DNA of 64,000 nucleotides from an uncultured Pseudomonadota bacterium (GTDB taxonomy: Bacteria > Bdellovibrionota_B > Oligoflexia > Oligoflexales > CAIYRB01): positions 34,156 to 98,155 of the forward strand of contig CAIYRB010000102.1 of the NCBI GenBank assembly GCA_903928445.1. Reading direction: 5' to 3'. A program made the translations under genes and the position numbers. Under the pieces are notes generated by a model that saw nothing but the letters and a program-made list of their open reading frames with translations, searched no databases and was not told where the DNA came from. This document shows positions 25,956 to 34,298 of this stretch, piece after piece. Numbering within the stretch: the first letter of the stretch is position 1; every line of letters begins with the position of its first letter.

Positions 25956-27710
25956 CTATTGAGCCACCTTGGTGAAGGCTGTGTCAGCGAACCGGTCGAT
26001 GAACCTAGCTACGCGTTTAACACTGGGAAAGGCCATCGTGTACATGAGTTGAACGGTCATCTTGTTTTCTTGGAATTCCTTCTGCGTCGGATTCGTGTTT
26101 TCGACGTATTGGAACAGCACCTGGTAGCGCTGAAACTGTGAGTAGTTCCAGTATACGATAGCCTCGAAAAGCAGGCCACTATCGACGCGTGGACACTGTA
26201 GCGGCGGGGCATTGGGGGCGGTGGCGCTATCGGATTCGCCGTGGTTGCTGCTGCAGCTGGTGCTCTTGAGGCGCGGTAGTTCGTATTGATCGCGGTAATA
26301 CCCAGCGATGCCATTGAAGTACCAGCGCGGCAGGAATTCGACCTCCGTCGAGACGAACAGCCCTTGGCGCTTATAGTCGAGCCAGTTGTCGTTATAGATG
26401 AACTCATATTGGAACAATTCGAGGTCGACGCCCAGATTAAGCTGCGGAAAGTCCATCGCATGGCTGATGCCGAAGCTCGCGACTGGAGTCCCGCCACTGA
26501 GACCGAAGTCGTAACTCTTGTTGGAGAAGCCCGGGGTTTCGAAATTGATCTCCTTGCGCATGTATAGGTAGAACAGCGTTCGGTAGTGATCGAGGTACGA
26601 TGTGCCGATCCACGGAATCAGCAACTGGGTATCGGCGATCTTCAGGCTCTTTTGCAGCTCCTTGATCTCCGGACTCGGGAAGTACTGGTCAGCACCGATG
26701 CGGTTGAATTCATAGCGGCCAAAGGCCCCGAAATAGAACAGTCCGCTGACATCACGGCGAAAGTCACCATAGAACTGATGCTTGCGTTCGAGTTGGTCGA
26801 CGCGAAAGGGAAAGTAGGCGAACTTGGAGGGGGCGCTTTCATATTCCGTGATTCGATCGGTATCGGTGTGCCAGATTTGGCGGTAGGTATAACCGGCAAA
26901 AAAGGTCGTGTCTTCCTGTCGCCACGGGCCGATACCGAGGCCAGCGTTGGCCAGAATGGCAAAGTCATTGTTTTGCGTTGCCTCGACCTTGCCAGCCGGC
27001 TTCGGCTCCTGAACGTTATCGATCAGCCCTTGGAAGCCACCTTGAACAAACCAATAGTGTGGGGTAGGGGATAGTGAGATCGGGTTGTACCGGAATAGAG
27101 CATCTTCCATGTCTGGCTTTTTTGTTCCGGCGACGTGTTCAAACCAGTAGCCATCTTTAAGGCTCTGCAGGAGCCTGCTGGCGGGCATGCCGTAAACCCC
27201 GTGGGGGTAATGCTGCATGTAGAAGCTCAACCAAAATTGAGCACGCGGCTTGTTCTTGGCATTGTATTCCAAAACGCCGATTTCATAGGCGGCCCGTGCT
27301 GCATACTCGTCGCTGTAGCGTTGCGCAGCAAAGGTAAAGTATTCTCTCGCCTTAGCTAATTCTTCGCTGGTCGAAACGTCGAGCGTGGCCGGCGATATCG
27401 CTTCGTAGCACAGGCCTTGATAGAAATAATTATAGGACTTTTCCGTGGTGAGTCGCTCGACGTGTTTTAGATATCGTAGCGCTTTTCTCGGCTGACCCGT
27501 GTAATAATAAGCTGCAGCCAATAAATTCCAGATCGCATAGTCGCGTGGTGTCTGGATCAGGTGTTTGCGCAGGAGGTCGATGGCCTCATCATATTTTTGT
27601 TGCGTGAATTTGGTGCGACCTTGGACGGCATAATGAGGCACTGCATCGGCGCTGAGCGCTACCCGCGGCAGTAGTGTGCAACCCAGGCAGGCTATGATGA
27701 GTAAACGCAT
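25956..27710 (-). CDS. TPR plus outer-membrane beta-barrel protein
   Basis: 584 residues from ATG 27710, which gives a compact signal peptide (MRLLIIACLGCTLL...ALSA). Residues about 30-200 carry TPR pairs (KFTQQKYDEAIDLLRKHL, AIWNLLAAAYYYTGQPRKAL, AAYEIGVLEYNAKNKPRAQF). From about 210 on, alternating aromatic strands indicate a large beta-barrel. This TPR-then-barrel plan is the one used for exopolysaccharide export (BcsC, PgaA, AlgK-AlgE), though sequence similarity to those is not obvious. It is first in an operon with the PilZ gene. The ATG overlaps the possible start of the divergent DUF429-like gene. Confidence 0.72.
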   Translation of the reverse strand: MRLLIIACLGCTLLPRVALSADAVPHYAVQGRTKFTQQKYDEAIDLLRKHLIQTPRDYAIWNLLAAAYYYTGQPRKALRYLKHVERLTTEKSYNYFYQGLCYEAISPATLDVSTSEELAKAREYFTFAAQRYSDEYAARAAYEIGVLEYNAKNKPRAQFWLSFYMQHYPHGVYGMPASRLLQSLKDGYWFEHVAGTKKPDMEDALFRYNPISLSPTPHYWFVQGGFQGLIDNVQEPKPAGKVEATQNNDFAILANAGLGIGPWRQEDTTFFAGYTYRQIWHTDTDRITEYESAPSKFAYFPFRVDQLERKHQFYGDFRRDVSGLFYFGAFGRYEFNRIGADQYFPSPEIKELQKSLKIADTQLLIPWIGTSYLDHYRTLFYLYMRKEINFETPGFSNKSYDFGLSGGTPVASFGISHAMDFPQLNLGVDLELFQYEFIYNDNWLDYKRQGLFVSTEVEFLPRWYFNGIAGYYRDQYELPRLKSTSCSSNHGESDSATAPNAPPLQCPRVDSGLLFEAIVYWNYSQFQRYQVLFQYVENTNPTQKEFQENKMTVQLMYTMAFPSVKRVARFIDRFADTAFTKVAQ

Positions 27711-28596
27711 GAGTTTTCCCGGGCAGTCCAGCAAACATCCCTCTCCGCCGGCGCGGCCGGTCTCAGCAGGTATCCATCTATCAGGCCCTAACGCCCAAAA
27801 GACGGCCTTGACCGTGCTGTGCGGTGATCCGCGTCATAGTCCTCTGAAGATAGCCAAAGTATATGAAAAGATCGGAGCTTTTGGCACTTTATTTTCAGAC
27901 GAGCGGCTGGTGGATATTCTGACCCTGGCCGGGCCATTGGCCGGAGTCTTCGTCGACTGCCCCTTGACCGTCCCGCCGTGTGTCTCTTGCCAGCTGCCTT
28001 CCTGTCCCGGAGCGGTTCACTGCGAAGACGTTGCCGTCGCCTATATGCTGGCGATCAGCGACAAGGTCCGCCGTCGCGGCGCGCGCCGGGCGCGACCGGT
28101 GAACCCTCAGAGCCAACGCCTTTGGGATGTGATGCAGCTGACCGAGGTGGTGGAAGAACGGTTGGAGCCATCCTACAGCGCGAACCTAGCGCCGCTAGTG
28201 ACCAGGGCCATGACCTTGCAGCGGCGGCTCAAGGCGCTCGTGCCCGTCATCGAGCTGCATGAAACCCAGGTGCCGCATGCCCTTGAAGCATTGCGCCAGA
28301 GCTTGGGCCTGGCGCCGGGGATCCGCCAGTCCTACAAACGCTTTGAGGATGGTGGGGAACACCGACGGTCCGTGCTGACTGCCTTACAAAGCAAAGGTTG
28401 GTTAGATGTGGCACAGGGCGCCGAAGCGCAGGTTTTGCAGGCGCAGGCGATCAGCAGCGTGGAAACCTTTCATTCCTTTGTCGCCGCCCTGGTTGCTGCA
28501 TTTCATAGTGCCGGTATGACGACGGCAAGGCCCAAGGAATACGTTGCGTCCGAAGGGTGGGTGCACCTGCCGTTGACCGAGTGCAGTGCCGAATAG
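27694..28596 (+). CDS. DUF429-like protein (RNase H-like fold)
   Basis: About 300 residues. The core region (HLSGPNAQKTALTVL near the start, GVFVDCPLTVPPC in the middle, RLWDVMQLTEVV later) resembles DUF429 proteins, predicted RNase H-like nucleases. A Cys cluster, CVSCQLPSCPGAVHC, follows the acidic strand and may bind metal. The start is uncertain: candidates at 27694 and 27709 overlap the ATG of the divergent TPR-barrel gene, and no candidate has a good ribosome site, so a start further inside is possible. The activity is unproven. Confidence 0.55.
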   Translation: MMSKRMSFPGQSSKHPSPPARPVSAGIHLSGPNAQKTALTVLCGDPRHSPLKIAKVYEKIGAFGTLFSDERLVDILTLAGPLAGVFVDCPLTVPPCVSCQLPSCPGAVHCEDVAVAYMLAISDKVRRRGARRARPVNPQSQRLWDVMQLTEVVEERLEPSYSANLAPLVTRAMTLQRRLKALVPVIELHETQVPHALEALRQSLGLAPGIRQSYKRFEDGGEHRRSVLTALQSKGWLDVAQGAEAQVLQAQAISSVETFHSFVAALVAAFHSAGMTTARPKEYVASEGWVHLPLTECSAE

Positions 28597-28623
28597 CCGG
28601 CCCAAGATGCGGCGACTCGCCGT

Positions 28624-29820
28624 CTAGGTGCCGACTGTCGCGGCCTCCCCGGTACCTGCAAGCTGCAGATTGGCGGCTGCGGAGCTTAAGGTATCCAGGC
28701 CCTTGCAAAAGGCAAAACGCAGCAGGCGTAGGCGTTGTCCCGCCTCTTTAGGGTCGTTGTAGAACACCGAAACTGGAATGGCCGCCACTTTGGCCCGCGT
28801 CGTCAGCTCGAGGGCGTAGTCTAAATCGCCGAGCTGCGACCGCTGCGTATAGTCCGCCACGACGAAGTAAGTGCCCTCCGGCGCCTTGGCCCTAAAGCCA
28901 TGATCCAGCAAGATCTTAACCAGAAGATTCCGTCGTTCCAGGTAGCCTCGGCGTAGATCATCGTAGTAAGCCTCCTGCAACTTCAACGCCGCTACCATGC
29001 CCATCTGCAGCGGCGTCGCCGAGCAAAAAACCGTATACTGGTGCACGGTGCGCAGGACGTCGGTCAGCGCCTTAGGACCAAATGCGTAGCCGATTTTCCA
29101 GCCGGTAAAGCTAAAGGTCTTGGCGGTCGAAGAAATGATTAGCGTGCGTTCGCGCATGCCGGGCATCGCGGCCAGTGTGTGATGCTTCGCGGGGGCGTAG
29201 ACGAGTTCTTCATAGACCTCATCGGTGATCACCAAGAGGTCATGCGCGACGGCCATGTCGCGCAGAAAGCGCCTCTCGTCGTCATCAAATACCCGGCCGG
29301 TTGGATTGTGCGGAGAATTGATCAGCAGCGCCTTGGTCCGCGGGGTGATCTGGCGGGCAAATTCCGCTGGATCGAAGCGAAAATCCGGGGCCCGCAGCTC
29401 GACACCGATGATCTTGGCGCCGCTGGAGTAAGCTGCCGCTGGGTAGCAATCAAAAAACGGCGCGAAGGCGATGATTTCGTCGCCCGGAGCGAACAGCCCT
29501 TGCAAGGCGCAAAAGAGCGCCTCGGTGGCTCCGGAAAACACTGTGACTTCGCTCTCCCAGTCGTAGCTGAGGCCGCTCTTGCTGGCCTGTCGCGCGGCGA
29601 GCAGGCGGCGCAGCTCAGGTAGACCTGCTGACGGCGCGTATTGATTGTAGGAACCCTTGAGCGCGGCAATGGCCGCGTCTTTAATCACCTGGGGTCCGTC
29701 AAAGTCAGGGAAGCCTTGGGCCAGGTTGACCGCGCCGGCGGCGTTGGCCTGCTGCGTCATGACGCTAAAGATCGAGGTCCCAAAACTTTGCCATTTGCGT
29801 GACACAGAAGGTGTGGGCAT
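28624..29820 (-). CDS. PLP-dependent class I aminotransferase (kynurenine/methionine type)
   Basis: 398 residues from ATG 29820; a TTG at 29859 would add 13. AQGFPDFDGP, the SPHNPTGRVF motif, ITDEVYEELVY and the PLP-lysine segment SSTAKTFSFTGWKIGY match fold-type I enzymes of the kynurenine-oxoglutarate / glutamine transaminase K / methionine aminotransferase group. The likely role is methionine salvage or aromatic amino-acid transamination; the exact substrate cannot be read. The gene stands alone. Confidence 0.88.
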   Translation of the reverse strand: MPTPSVSRKWQSFGTSIFSVMTQQANAAGAVNLAQGFPDFDGPQVIKDAAIAALKGSYNQYAPSAGLPELRRLLAARQASKSGLSYDWESEVTVFSGATEALFCALQGLFAPGDEIIAFAPFFDCYPAAAYSSGAKIIGVELRAPDFRFDPAEFARQITPRTKALLINSPHNPTGRVFDDDERRFLRDMAVAHDLLVITDEVYEELVYAPAKHHTLAAMPGMRERTLIISSTAKTFSFTGWKIGYAFGPKALTDVLRTVHQYTVFCSATPLQMGMVAALKLQEAYYDDLRRGYLERRNLLVKILLDHGFRAKAPEGTYFVVADYTQRSQLGDLDYALELTTRAKVAAIPVSVFYNDPKEAGQRLRLLRFAFCKGLDTLSSAAANLQLAGTGEAATVGT

Positions 29821-29983
29821 AGATAATCGGGTCTTTCTCAAGAAAAAGGCATCGGCCAAGGAGTGCGGTACAAGCGCACAAAATAGCCGGAATGGGACGC
29901 TAAGTCAGTGACTTTGTCGCTGCTCCTTGGTTTGCTGGCTTCGCCCAAGGGGGGTGAAAAAAGGTGCCGATGCTCAGGCGATT

Positions 29984-29992
29984 TGCTATAAT
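29984..29992 (+). promoter_or_regulatory. Extended -10 promoter TGCTATAAT
   Basis: TGnTATAAT is the consensus extended -10; no -35 is needed or visible (GTGCCG at the -35 position). Transcription should begin near 29999, ahead of the PP2C operon. Confidence 0.6.
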
Positions 29993-29999
29993 TTCCGAT

Positions 30000-30071
30000 A
30001 TGTTAGAATTTCTTGCGAGCGAGGACCAGGGCCTTGGGCCAGCTAAGGCCAAGGAGCTTGTCGACCGATAG
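30000..30071 (+). CDS. Possible leaderless 23-residue peptide ahead of PP2C operon
   Basis: An ATG lies at the predicted transcription start, followed by 23 codons and TAG. The product begins MLEFLASEDQGLG and ends KAKELVDR. It has no ribosome site, so it could only be translated leaderless. The peptide is polar and helix-prone. It may equally be a chance open frame within the leader. Confidence 0.25.
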   Translation: MLEFLASEDQGLGPAKAKELVDR

Positions 30072-30101
30072 ACTCCTTGTAGAACCTGGCGGAGGAAGCA
30101 A

Positions 30102-30830
30102 GTGCAGGTGCGAATGATAGGCGCAACGGATGTAGGCCGGCGGCGCAAAAGTAATCAGGACAGTCTCTACTACGACGAGCTATCAAACTTTGGCATCGTC
30201 GCGGATGGTATTGGTGGCCGCAAAGGTGGTGAGATCGCTTCGAGCATAGCCGTCAATGGCCTGCGCAAGGCCTTCATGAATAGCGACCGGATTCGCCATG
30301 AAGAGGTTGGGCCCTTCCTCACCAGCGCCGTCGACAAGATGAACTCCGAGATTCTCGAGCGCGGTCGCAAGGAGCAAGAGATCCTGGGCATGGGCACCAC
30401 GCTCAATTGCCTGATGTTCGTCGGCGAAAAGTTGCACATTGCGCACGTCGGTGACAGTCGCACCTATCTTTACTACAAGAAGCATTTGTTTCAGTTGACA
30501 CTCGACCATAGTGTCGGCAATTTTCTTGAGCGCGGCTGGTTGCCGAAGTCGGCGGTCCAGCCGGGTGCGAAGGAGGGGGCTTTGGTTCGCGCACTCGGCT
30601 TGGGTGAGCGGATCGACGTTGATATCTACGAGATTGCCCTTAAACCAGGACAGCTGTTTTTAACTTGTTCGGATGGGCTTACGGGGATGGTGGAGGATCG
30701 GCGTATCGCCCAAATCATCACCGAAAACCTCGATCAGTTTGAGTCCTTGCCGAAGCTGCTGATCGATGCGGCCAACGCCGCGGGTGGTAGAGACAATATC
30801 ACTGTTCTTCTGTCACACGTGAGAGGCTGA
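30102..30830 (+). CDS. PP2C-type protein phosphatase (PrpC/Stp-like)
   Basis: 242 residues, the compact bacterial form. GTG start with GGAGG upstream. All motifs are intact: RRKSNQDS, VADGIGGRKGGE, MGTTLNCL, HVGDSRTYLY, TCSDGLTGMV and GGRDNITVLL. It should dephosphorylate Ser/Thr residues in the cytoplasm and is the natural counter-enzyme to the Hanks kinases of this window. Its stop overlaps the start of the next membrane-protein gene, so it heads an operon with that gene and the TPR-barrel gene. Confidence 0.93.
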   Translation: MQVRMIGATDVGRRRKSNQDSLYYDELSNFGIVADGIGGRKGGEIASSIAVNGLRKAFMNSDRIRHEEVGPFLTSAVDKMNSEILERGRKEQEILGMGTTLNCLMFVGEKLHIAHVGDSRTYLYYKKHLFQLTLDHSVGNFLERGWLPKSAVQPGAKEGALVRALGLGERIDVDIYEIALKPGQLFLTCSDGLTGMVEDRRIAQIITENLDQFESLPKLLIDAANAAGGRDNITVLLSHVRG

Positions 30831-32200
30831 TGGCCAAACTTTATCTAGTCCGCCGCAATCTCGAAGTCTTCTCCGGTCCGATGACCTTGGTGGAGATGAA
30901 GGATGCCTACAAGCGCATGCAGTTTGGCCTGCAAGACGAGGTCGCTGGGCATTGCGGTCCATGGGTGACCTTTGAACAACTCGACCGGATCAAAAAGCAG
31001 TATCCGGAAGTGGCGCGAATTGTCCATGAAGACATGATTGCCGGTTGGAATATCAGCAGTGACAGCGAAGGCAAGCTGATCAACGAGGACACCAAGCGGC
31101 TTGCCATTAAGTCGACAAACGGGATTAGGCTAGCTCTGGTCTTTTTGGTCATTGCCGTATTGGCCTTCGTCGCTGCGCTCTATATGGCCAACTCCGCTAG
31201 AAACACCGTCAAGGTTAAGGACCAGTTAGAAAGCGCGCTGCGGCCGCAAGATCTGCAGTACTTTCTCGACCGAAGTGACATTTCCGGCTTTGATCGCTAT
31301 GTCCAAAAGCACGCCGGTGAGCTGACCTCGCAGGTCAATCAACGGCAAGCGCCCGACGAAACCTGGTTGCCTTATCTGCGGCTTTACGCTTTCTCTCACG
31401 ATGGGCAGTTTAGCGGCCTCGATCCCAAATACCTGCGCGGCAATGCCGCTGCGTCGACCCCGGTCGATTGCTCGCTGCGCATGTGGCGCCGTCGTTGGCG
31501 GTCCAGCAGTGCGGATTGGAATGACATGCTGACGGGGCGGCGTCTGGTTCGGGCCCATTGGGCAAGGCTGCTCGCGTGGGATCCCTATTGGATTAAACGC
31601 CGCGAGCATAAAGGCTGGATCGGCGAGCAGAACTACTACATCGCCTGCTTGGGGATGGCGGACAAAGCACTGACTGATGTTGGTAATGACCTAGCTAAGA
31701 GTATGCCCCTCGAAGAGCGGGATCGTCTCGGCTACTCCCGGTTGAAGGCTCGGCTAGGCTGGCTGCAGGCCGCGATGGGTTCGGCCACAGCCGCCCTGCC
31801 ATCCGAAGAAGCCAAGGGACTCGCTGGCGATAATGGCAGCGTTGGCCTGTGGACCTGCTTCGAAGCCGCGCGCGACTTCGATGCGCTCAGTCGTTGTCGG
31901 CGTTCCATGACCGGTGGCTCAAATCTTGGGGCTGCCTCGCCTTTGCTCGCCTATAACGAGGAGCGCTACGGCTGGAACATGCTGCGTTTGGTCTCGGCGA
32001 CTCGCGGCAACCTGCCTGCCGACTTGGTTGGGCAGCTGCTGCAGCAAGGCGAGAAGATGAATCCTGAAGATCATTTCACGCGCTTTGATTATCGCCCTGA
32101 AGCACGCCTATTCGTGTCTTTGGCTCGCGCCGGTATGCCAACGGAAAAGGCGATCGAAAAGGCACAAAGCGAATTTCCCACCGTTAAACTATCGCATTAG
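30830..32200 (+). CDS. Bitopic membrane protein with GYF-like N-terminus
   Basis: 456 residues. Residues 1-65 (LYLVRRNLEVFSGPMTLVEM ... GPWVTFEQL) resemble GYF_2/DUF4339-type domains, which bind partner proteins. One membrane span lies at about 101-122. The remaining 330 residues, probably periplasmic, are helical and Trp-rich and I do not recognise them. The start codon overlaps the PP2C stop. The position between a phosphatase and an outer-membrane TPR-barrel suggests that it connects cytoplasmic signalling to the envelope. Confidence 0.65.
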   Translation: MAKLYLVRRNLEVFSGPMTLVEMKDAYKRMQFGLQDEVAGHCGPWVTFEQLDRIKKQYPEVARIVHEDMIAGWNISSDSEGKLINEDTKRLAIKSTNGIRLALVFLVIAVLAFVAALYMANSARNTVKVKDQLESALRPQDLQYFLDRSDISGFDRYVQKHAGELTSQVNQRQAPDETWLPYLRLYAFSHDGQFSGLDPKYLRGNAAASTPVDCSLRMWRRRWRSSSADWNDMLTGRRLVRAHWARLLAWDPYWIKRREHKGWIGEQNYYIACLGMADKALTDVGNDLAKSMPLEERDRLGYSRLKARLGWLQAAMGSATAALPSEEAKGLAGDNGSVGLWTCFEAARDFDALSRCRRSMTGGSNLGAASPLLAYNEERYGWNMLRLVSATRGNLPADLVGQLLQQGEKMNPEDHFTRFDYRPEARLFVSLARAGMPTEKAIEKAQSEFPTVKLSH

Positions 32201-32272
32201 TTTCCTGCCTTGGTTAGGTCCTCCCCATTCGTGCCGCTGGTCCCACTGGTCCCACTCGTTTAGAAAAGTATC

Positions 32273-34048
32273 GTGATCACATTGACTTCCACATGCCGCG
32301 CCGCCGCTTTTTGTCGCGCCGCCTCCCTCTTGGGTTGGCTTGGCTACGCGGCGTTTTGCCCGTTGCCGGCGCGGGCTGAAACGGTGGGTCAGGGCTTCGC
32401 CAAGGCGCAGCGGGCAGCCGAAAGCGGTCACGCCAAGACAGCGGTGCAGATCCTCGGTCGCCTTCTCAAACGCTATCCCGACCATGAAGCCAGTCGCTTG
32501 CTGCTGGCGCACTTATACTATGACATGGGGCAATTCAATAAGGCGGCGCTGCAATACCGACGCTTGCCGCCTAGTGTTGTGACCGCCGACAACGCCTACG
32601 AATACGGCGTCAGTTTCTTTACCATGAAAGATTGCGCTCGGGCCGTCCGCGGCTTCAACAAAGTCGCGGCTAAGAGTCAGGAAATCAACCTCGCCTATTT
32701 TTACCTGGGCATCTGTGCCTTGAATGCTTATGAATGCCAAAAGGCCGAGGTTTTGCTAGGCAAAGCGAGGGATTTGCCGCCCAAGCTCGAAGCGACTCGA
32801 AGGAAGGCGCTAGCCAAAGCCGATCCGCGTAGCTGTCAAGCTCCGCCTCCGGTTGCGCCGCAGCCAGGGACCCCGGTTGCGACGGCGCCGCCGGCTTTTT
32901 ATGGCTTTCCAGCGAGTGGTGAAGCTGTGGCTTCGCTACCCGCAGTCGGCACCGTGGGCCCACCCCCGCCCGCAGCGGCTGGCACCGACAAGGTGGATGT
33001 CGGCGTCTCGACTTTTATTGAGCCAGGGCTGTATTTGAAGCAGCGCAACAAGACCGCCAATTACTTTGGCTTTAAAAACGGCAACAGCCAGACACTCAAC
33101 GAGGACATCTCGCTAAGGTTGGGTGGTCGCTACGACCTGCCGCCGATTGCGCCCGGGGGCTTTCAGTCGTACGTAGCCGTCGAGGCGTTCACCGCCCAAG
33201 ACTGGGGCCAGACCAACGGCAGCAATGAGAGCTATGTCACGCAAAGCTCGCAGCCAGGGACGATCTTTAGTCAATCATCGCCGGTGCCACCTGGATCCAC
33301 CCACGTGTTTTTGCTGTCGCTGGAGGGCAAAGGCGGCTACGCGCTCAGGCCGTCGGTGTTGCTTTTTGCTGGTGACAAGATCCTCGAGGCCTTGCCTGAT
33401 ATCGACTTCGGTAAATCAATCATGTTTAATGAAATCTATGCTGGCACCTCTTACGGCGATAAGATTTTGGCGACCACGCTGCGCTTGTCCGATGTCTACG
33501 TGACGATGCGTAAACCGCCGCCATACGGGCCGGTGTCCCTGTCCAACAGCGATGATCAGGTGTACAACAACTTTACCGGTTCGGCCCTGGCTGCGACTCT
33601 CGACTTGCTGCGCAATTGGGACGCCTACAGCCTTCAAGGCAAGCTTAACTATACTGCCTATCAGCCAAACACTGGCTACTACATGGGTGGGGACACTGCG
33701 CATACCAGGGTGGAAGTGGTCGCGACCGACGCGATGAAACTTGGGCTGAAGCTCACGGCGGCTGTGTCCTACCAGATCTCGTCGCAATACAATGCAGCAG
33801 TCCCTGACCCTAGCGGCATCAAAGGCGCTCCAAGTGTCAAAGCCACGGCCTCGCAGGCAAACTCCTACAGCGTCCTCGGCCAGGCTGAGCTCAAACCCGT
33901 GGACTGGTGCTTTGGGATGCTGTCTTATCGCTACACCAGTTTTAGCTTCAGCGGCCTGGATCCAGCCTATTCGACGGCCTTTCAGCAGGCCACCGCTCAA
34001 GTCAGTACGACCTTCACGCTGCAGATCGGCTTGGATAAAAAGTTCTGA
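32273..34048 (+). CDS. TPR plus outer-membrane beta-barrel protein
   Basis: 591 residues from a GTG. A signal peptide ends PARA. TPR helices follow (GHAKTAVQILGRLLKRYPDH, FNKAALQYRRLPP, QEINLAYFYLGICALN) to about residue 180. Then comes a Pro/Ala linker, and from about 245 a beta-barrel of alternating strands that ends TFTLQIGLDKKF, with a terminal Phe for BAM-dependent insertion. It has the same architecture as the gene at 25956 but little visible identity. It is third in the PP2C operon, 72 bases after the membrane protein. An export channel is likely, but its substrate is unknown. Confidence 0.72.
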   Translation: MITLTSTCRAAAFCRAASLLGWLGYAAFCPLPARAETVGQGFAKAQRAAESGHAKTAVQILGRLLKRYPDHEASRLLLAHLYYDMGQFNKAALQYRRLPPSVVTADNAYEYGVSFFTMKDCARAVRGFNKVAAKSQEINLAYFYLGICALNAYECQKAEVLLGKARDLPPKLEATRRKALAKADPRSCQAPPPVAPQPGTPVATAPPAFYGFPASGEAVASLPAVGTVGPPPPAAAGTDKVDVGVSTFIEPGLYLKQRNKTANYFGFKNGNSQTLNEDISLRLGGRYDLPPIAPGGFQSYVAVEAFTAQDWGQTNGSNESYVTQSSQPGTIFSQSSPVPPGSTHVFLLSLEGKGGYALRPSVLLFAGDKILEALPDIDFGKSIMFNEIYAGTSYGDKILATTLRLSDVYVTMRKPPPYGPVSLSNSDDQVYNNFTGSALAATLDLLRNWDAYSLQGKLNYTAYQPNTGYYMGGDTAHTRVEVVATDAMKLGLKLTAAVSYQISSQYNAAVPDPSGIKGAPSVKATASQANSYSVLGQAELKPVDWCFGMLSYRYTSFSFSGLDPAYSTAFQQATAQVSTTFTLQIGLDKKF

Positions 34049-34055
34049 CCGGACT

Positions 34056-34298
34056 TTATTCGAAGTCTAAGCGCAGCTGCTCGACTTTCTGTTTAGTGGT
34101 GTCGAGCCTGGTGCGCATCGCCTTGATCAGGTGGTAGCCGCGCTCGATCTTGCTCACCATCTCATCGAGGTCGACCTCTGGGGCGGCAACGTCGCGCACG
34201 ATGGCCTCGACCTCGCCGAGCATAGCCTTGTAAGTGACGGATTCGGCGGCGGGTTCGTGACTTTGGTGGCCCTTCTTCTTAGATTCAGTCATGGGCAT
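34056..34298 (-). CDS. xseB: Exodeoxyribonuclease VII small subunit
   Basis: 80 residues, the normal size. YKAMLGEVEAIVRDVAAPEVD followed by LDEMVSKIERGYHLIKAMR is the family pattern of two antiparallel helices that coat the large subunit. It overlaps the end of xseA by 14 bases. Confidence 0.92.
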   Translation of the reverse strand: MPMTESKKKGHQSHEPAAESVTYKAMLGEVEAIVRDVAAPEVDLDEMVSKIERGYHLIKAMRTRLDTTKQKVEQLRLDFE

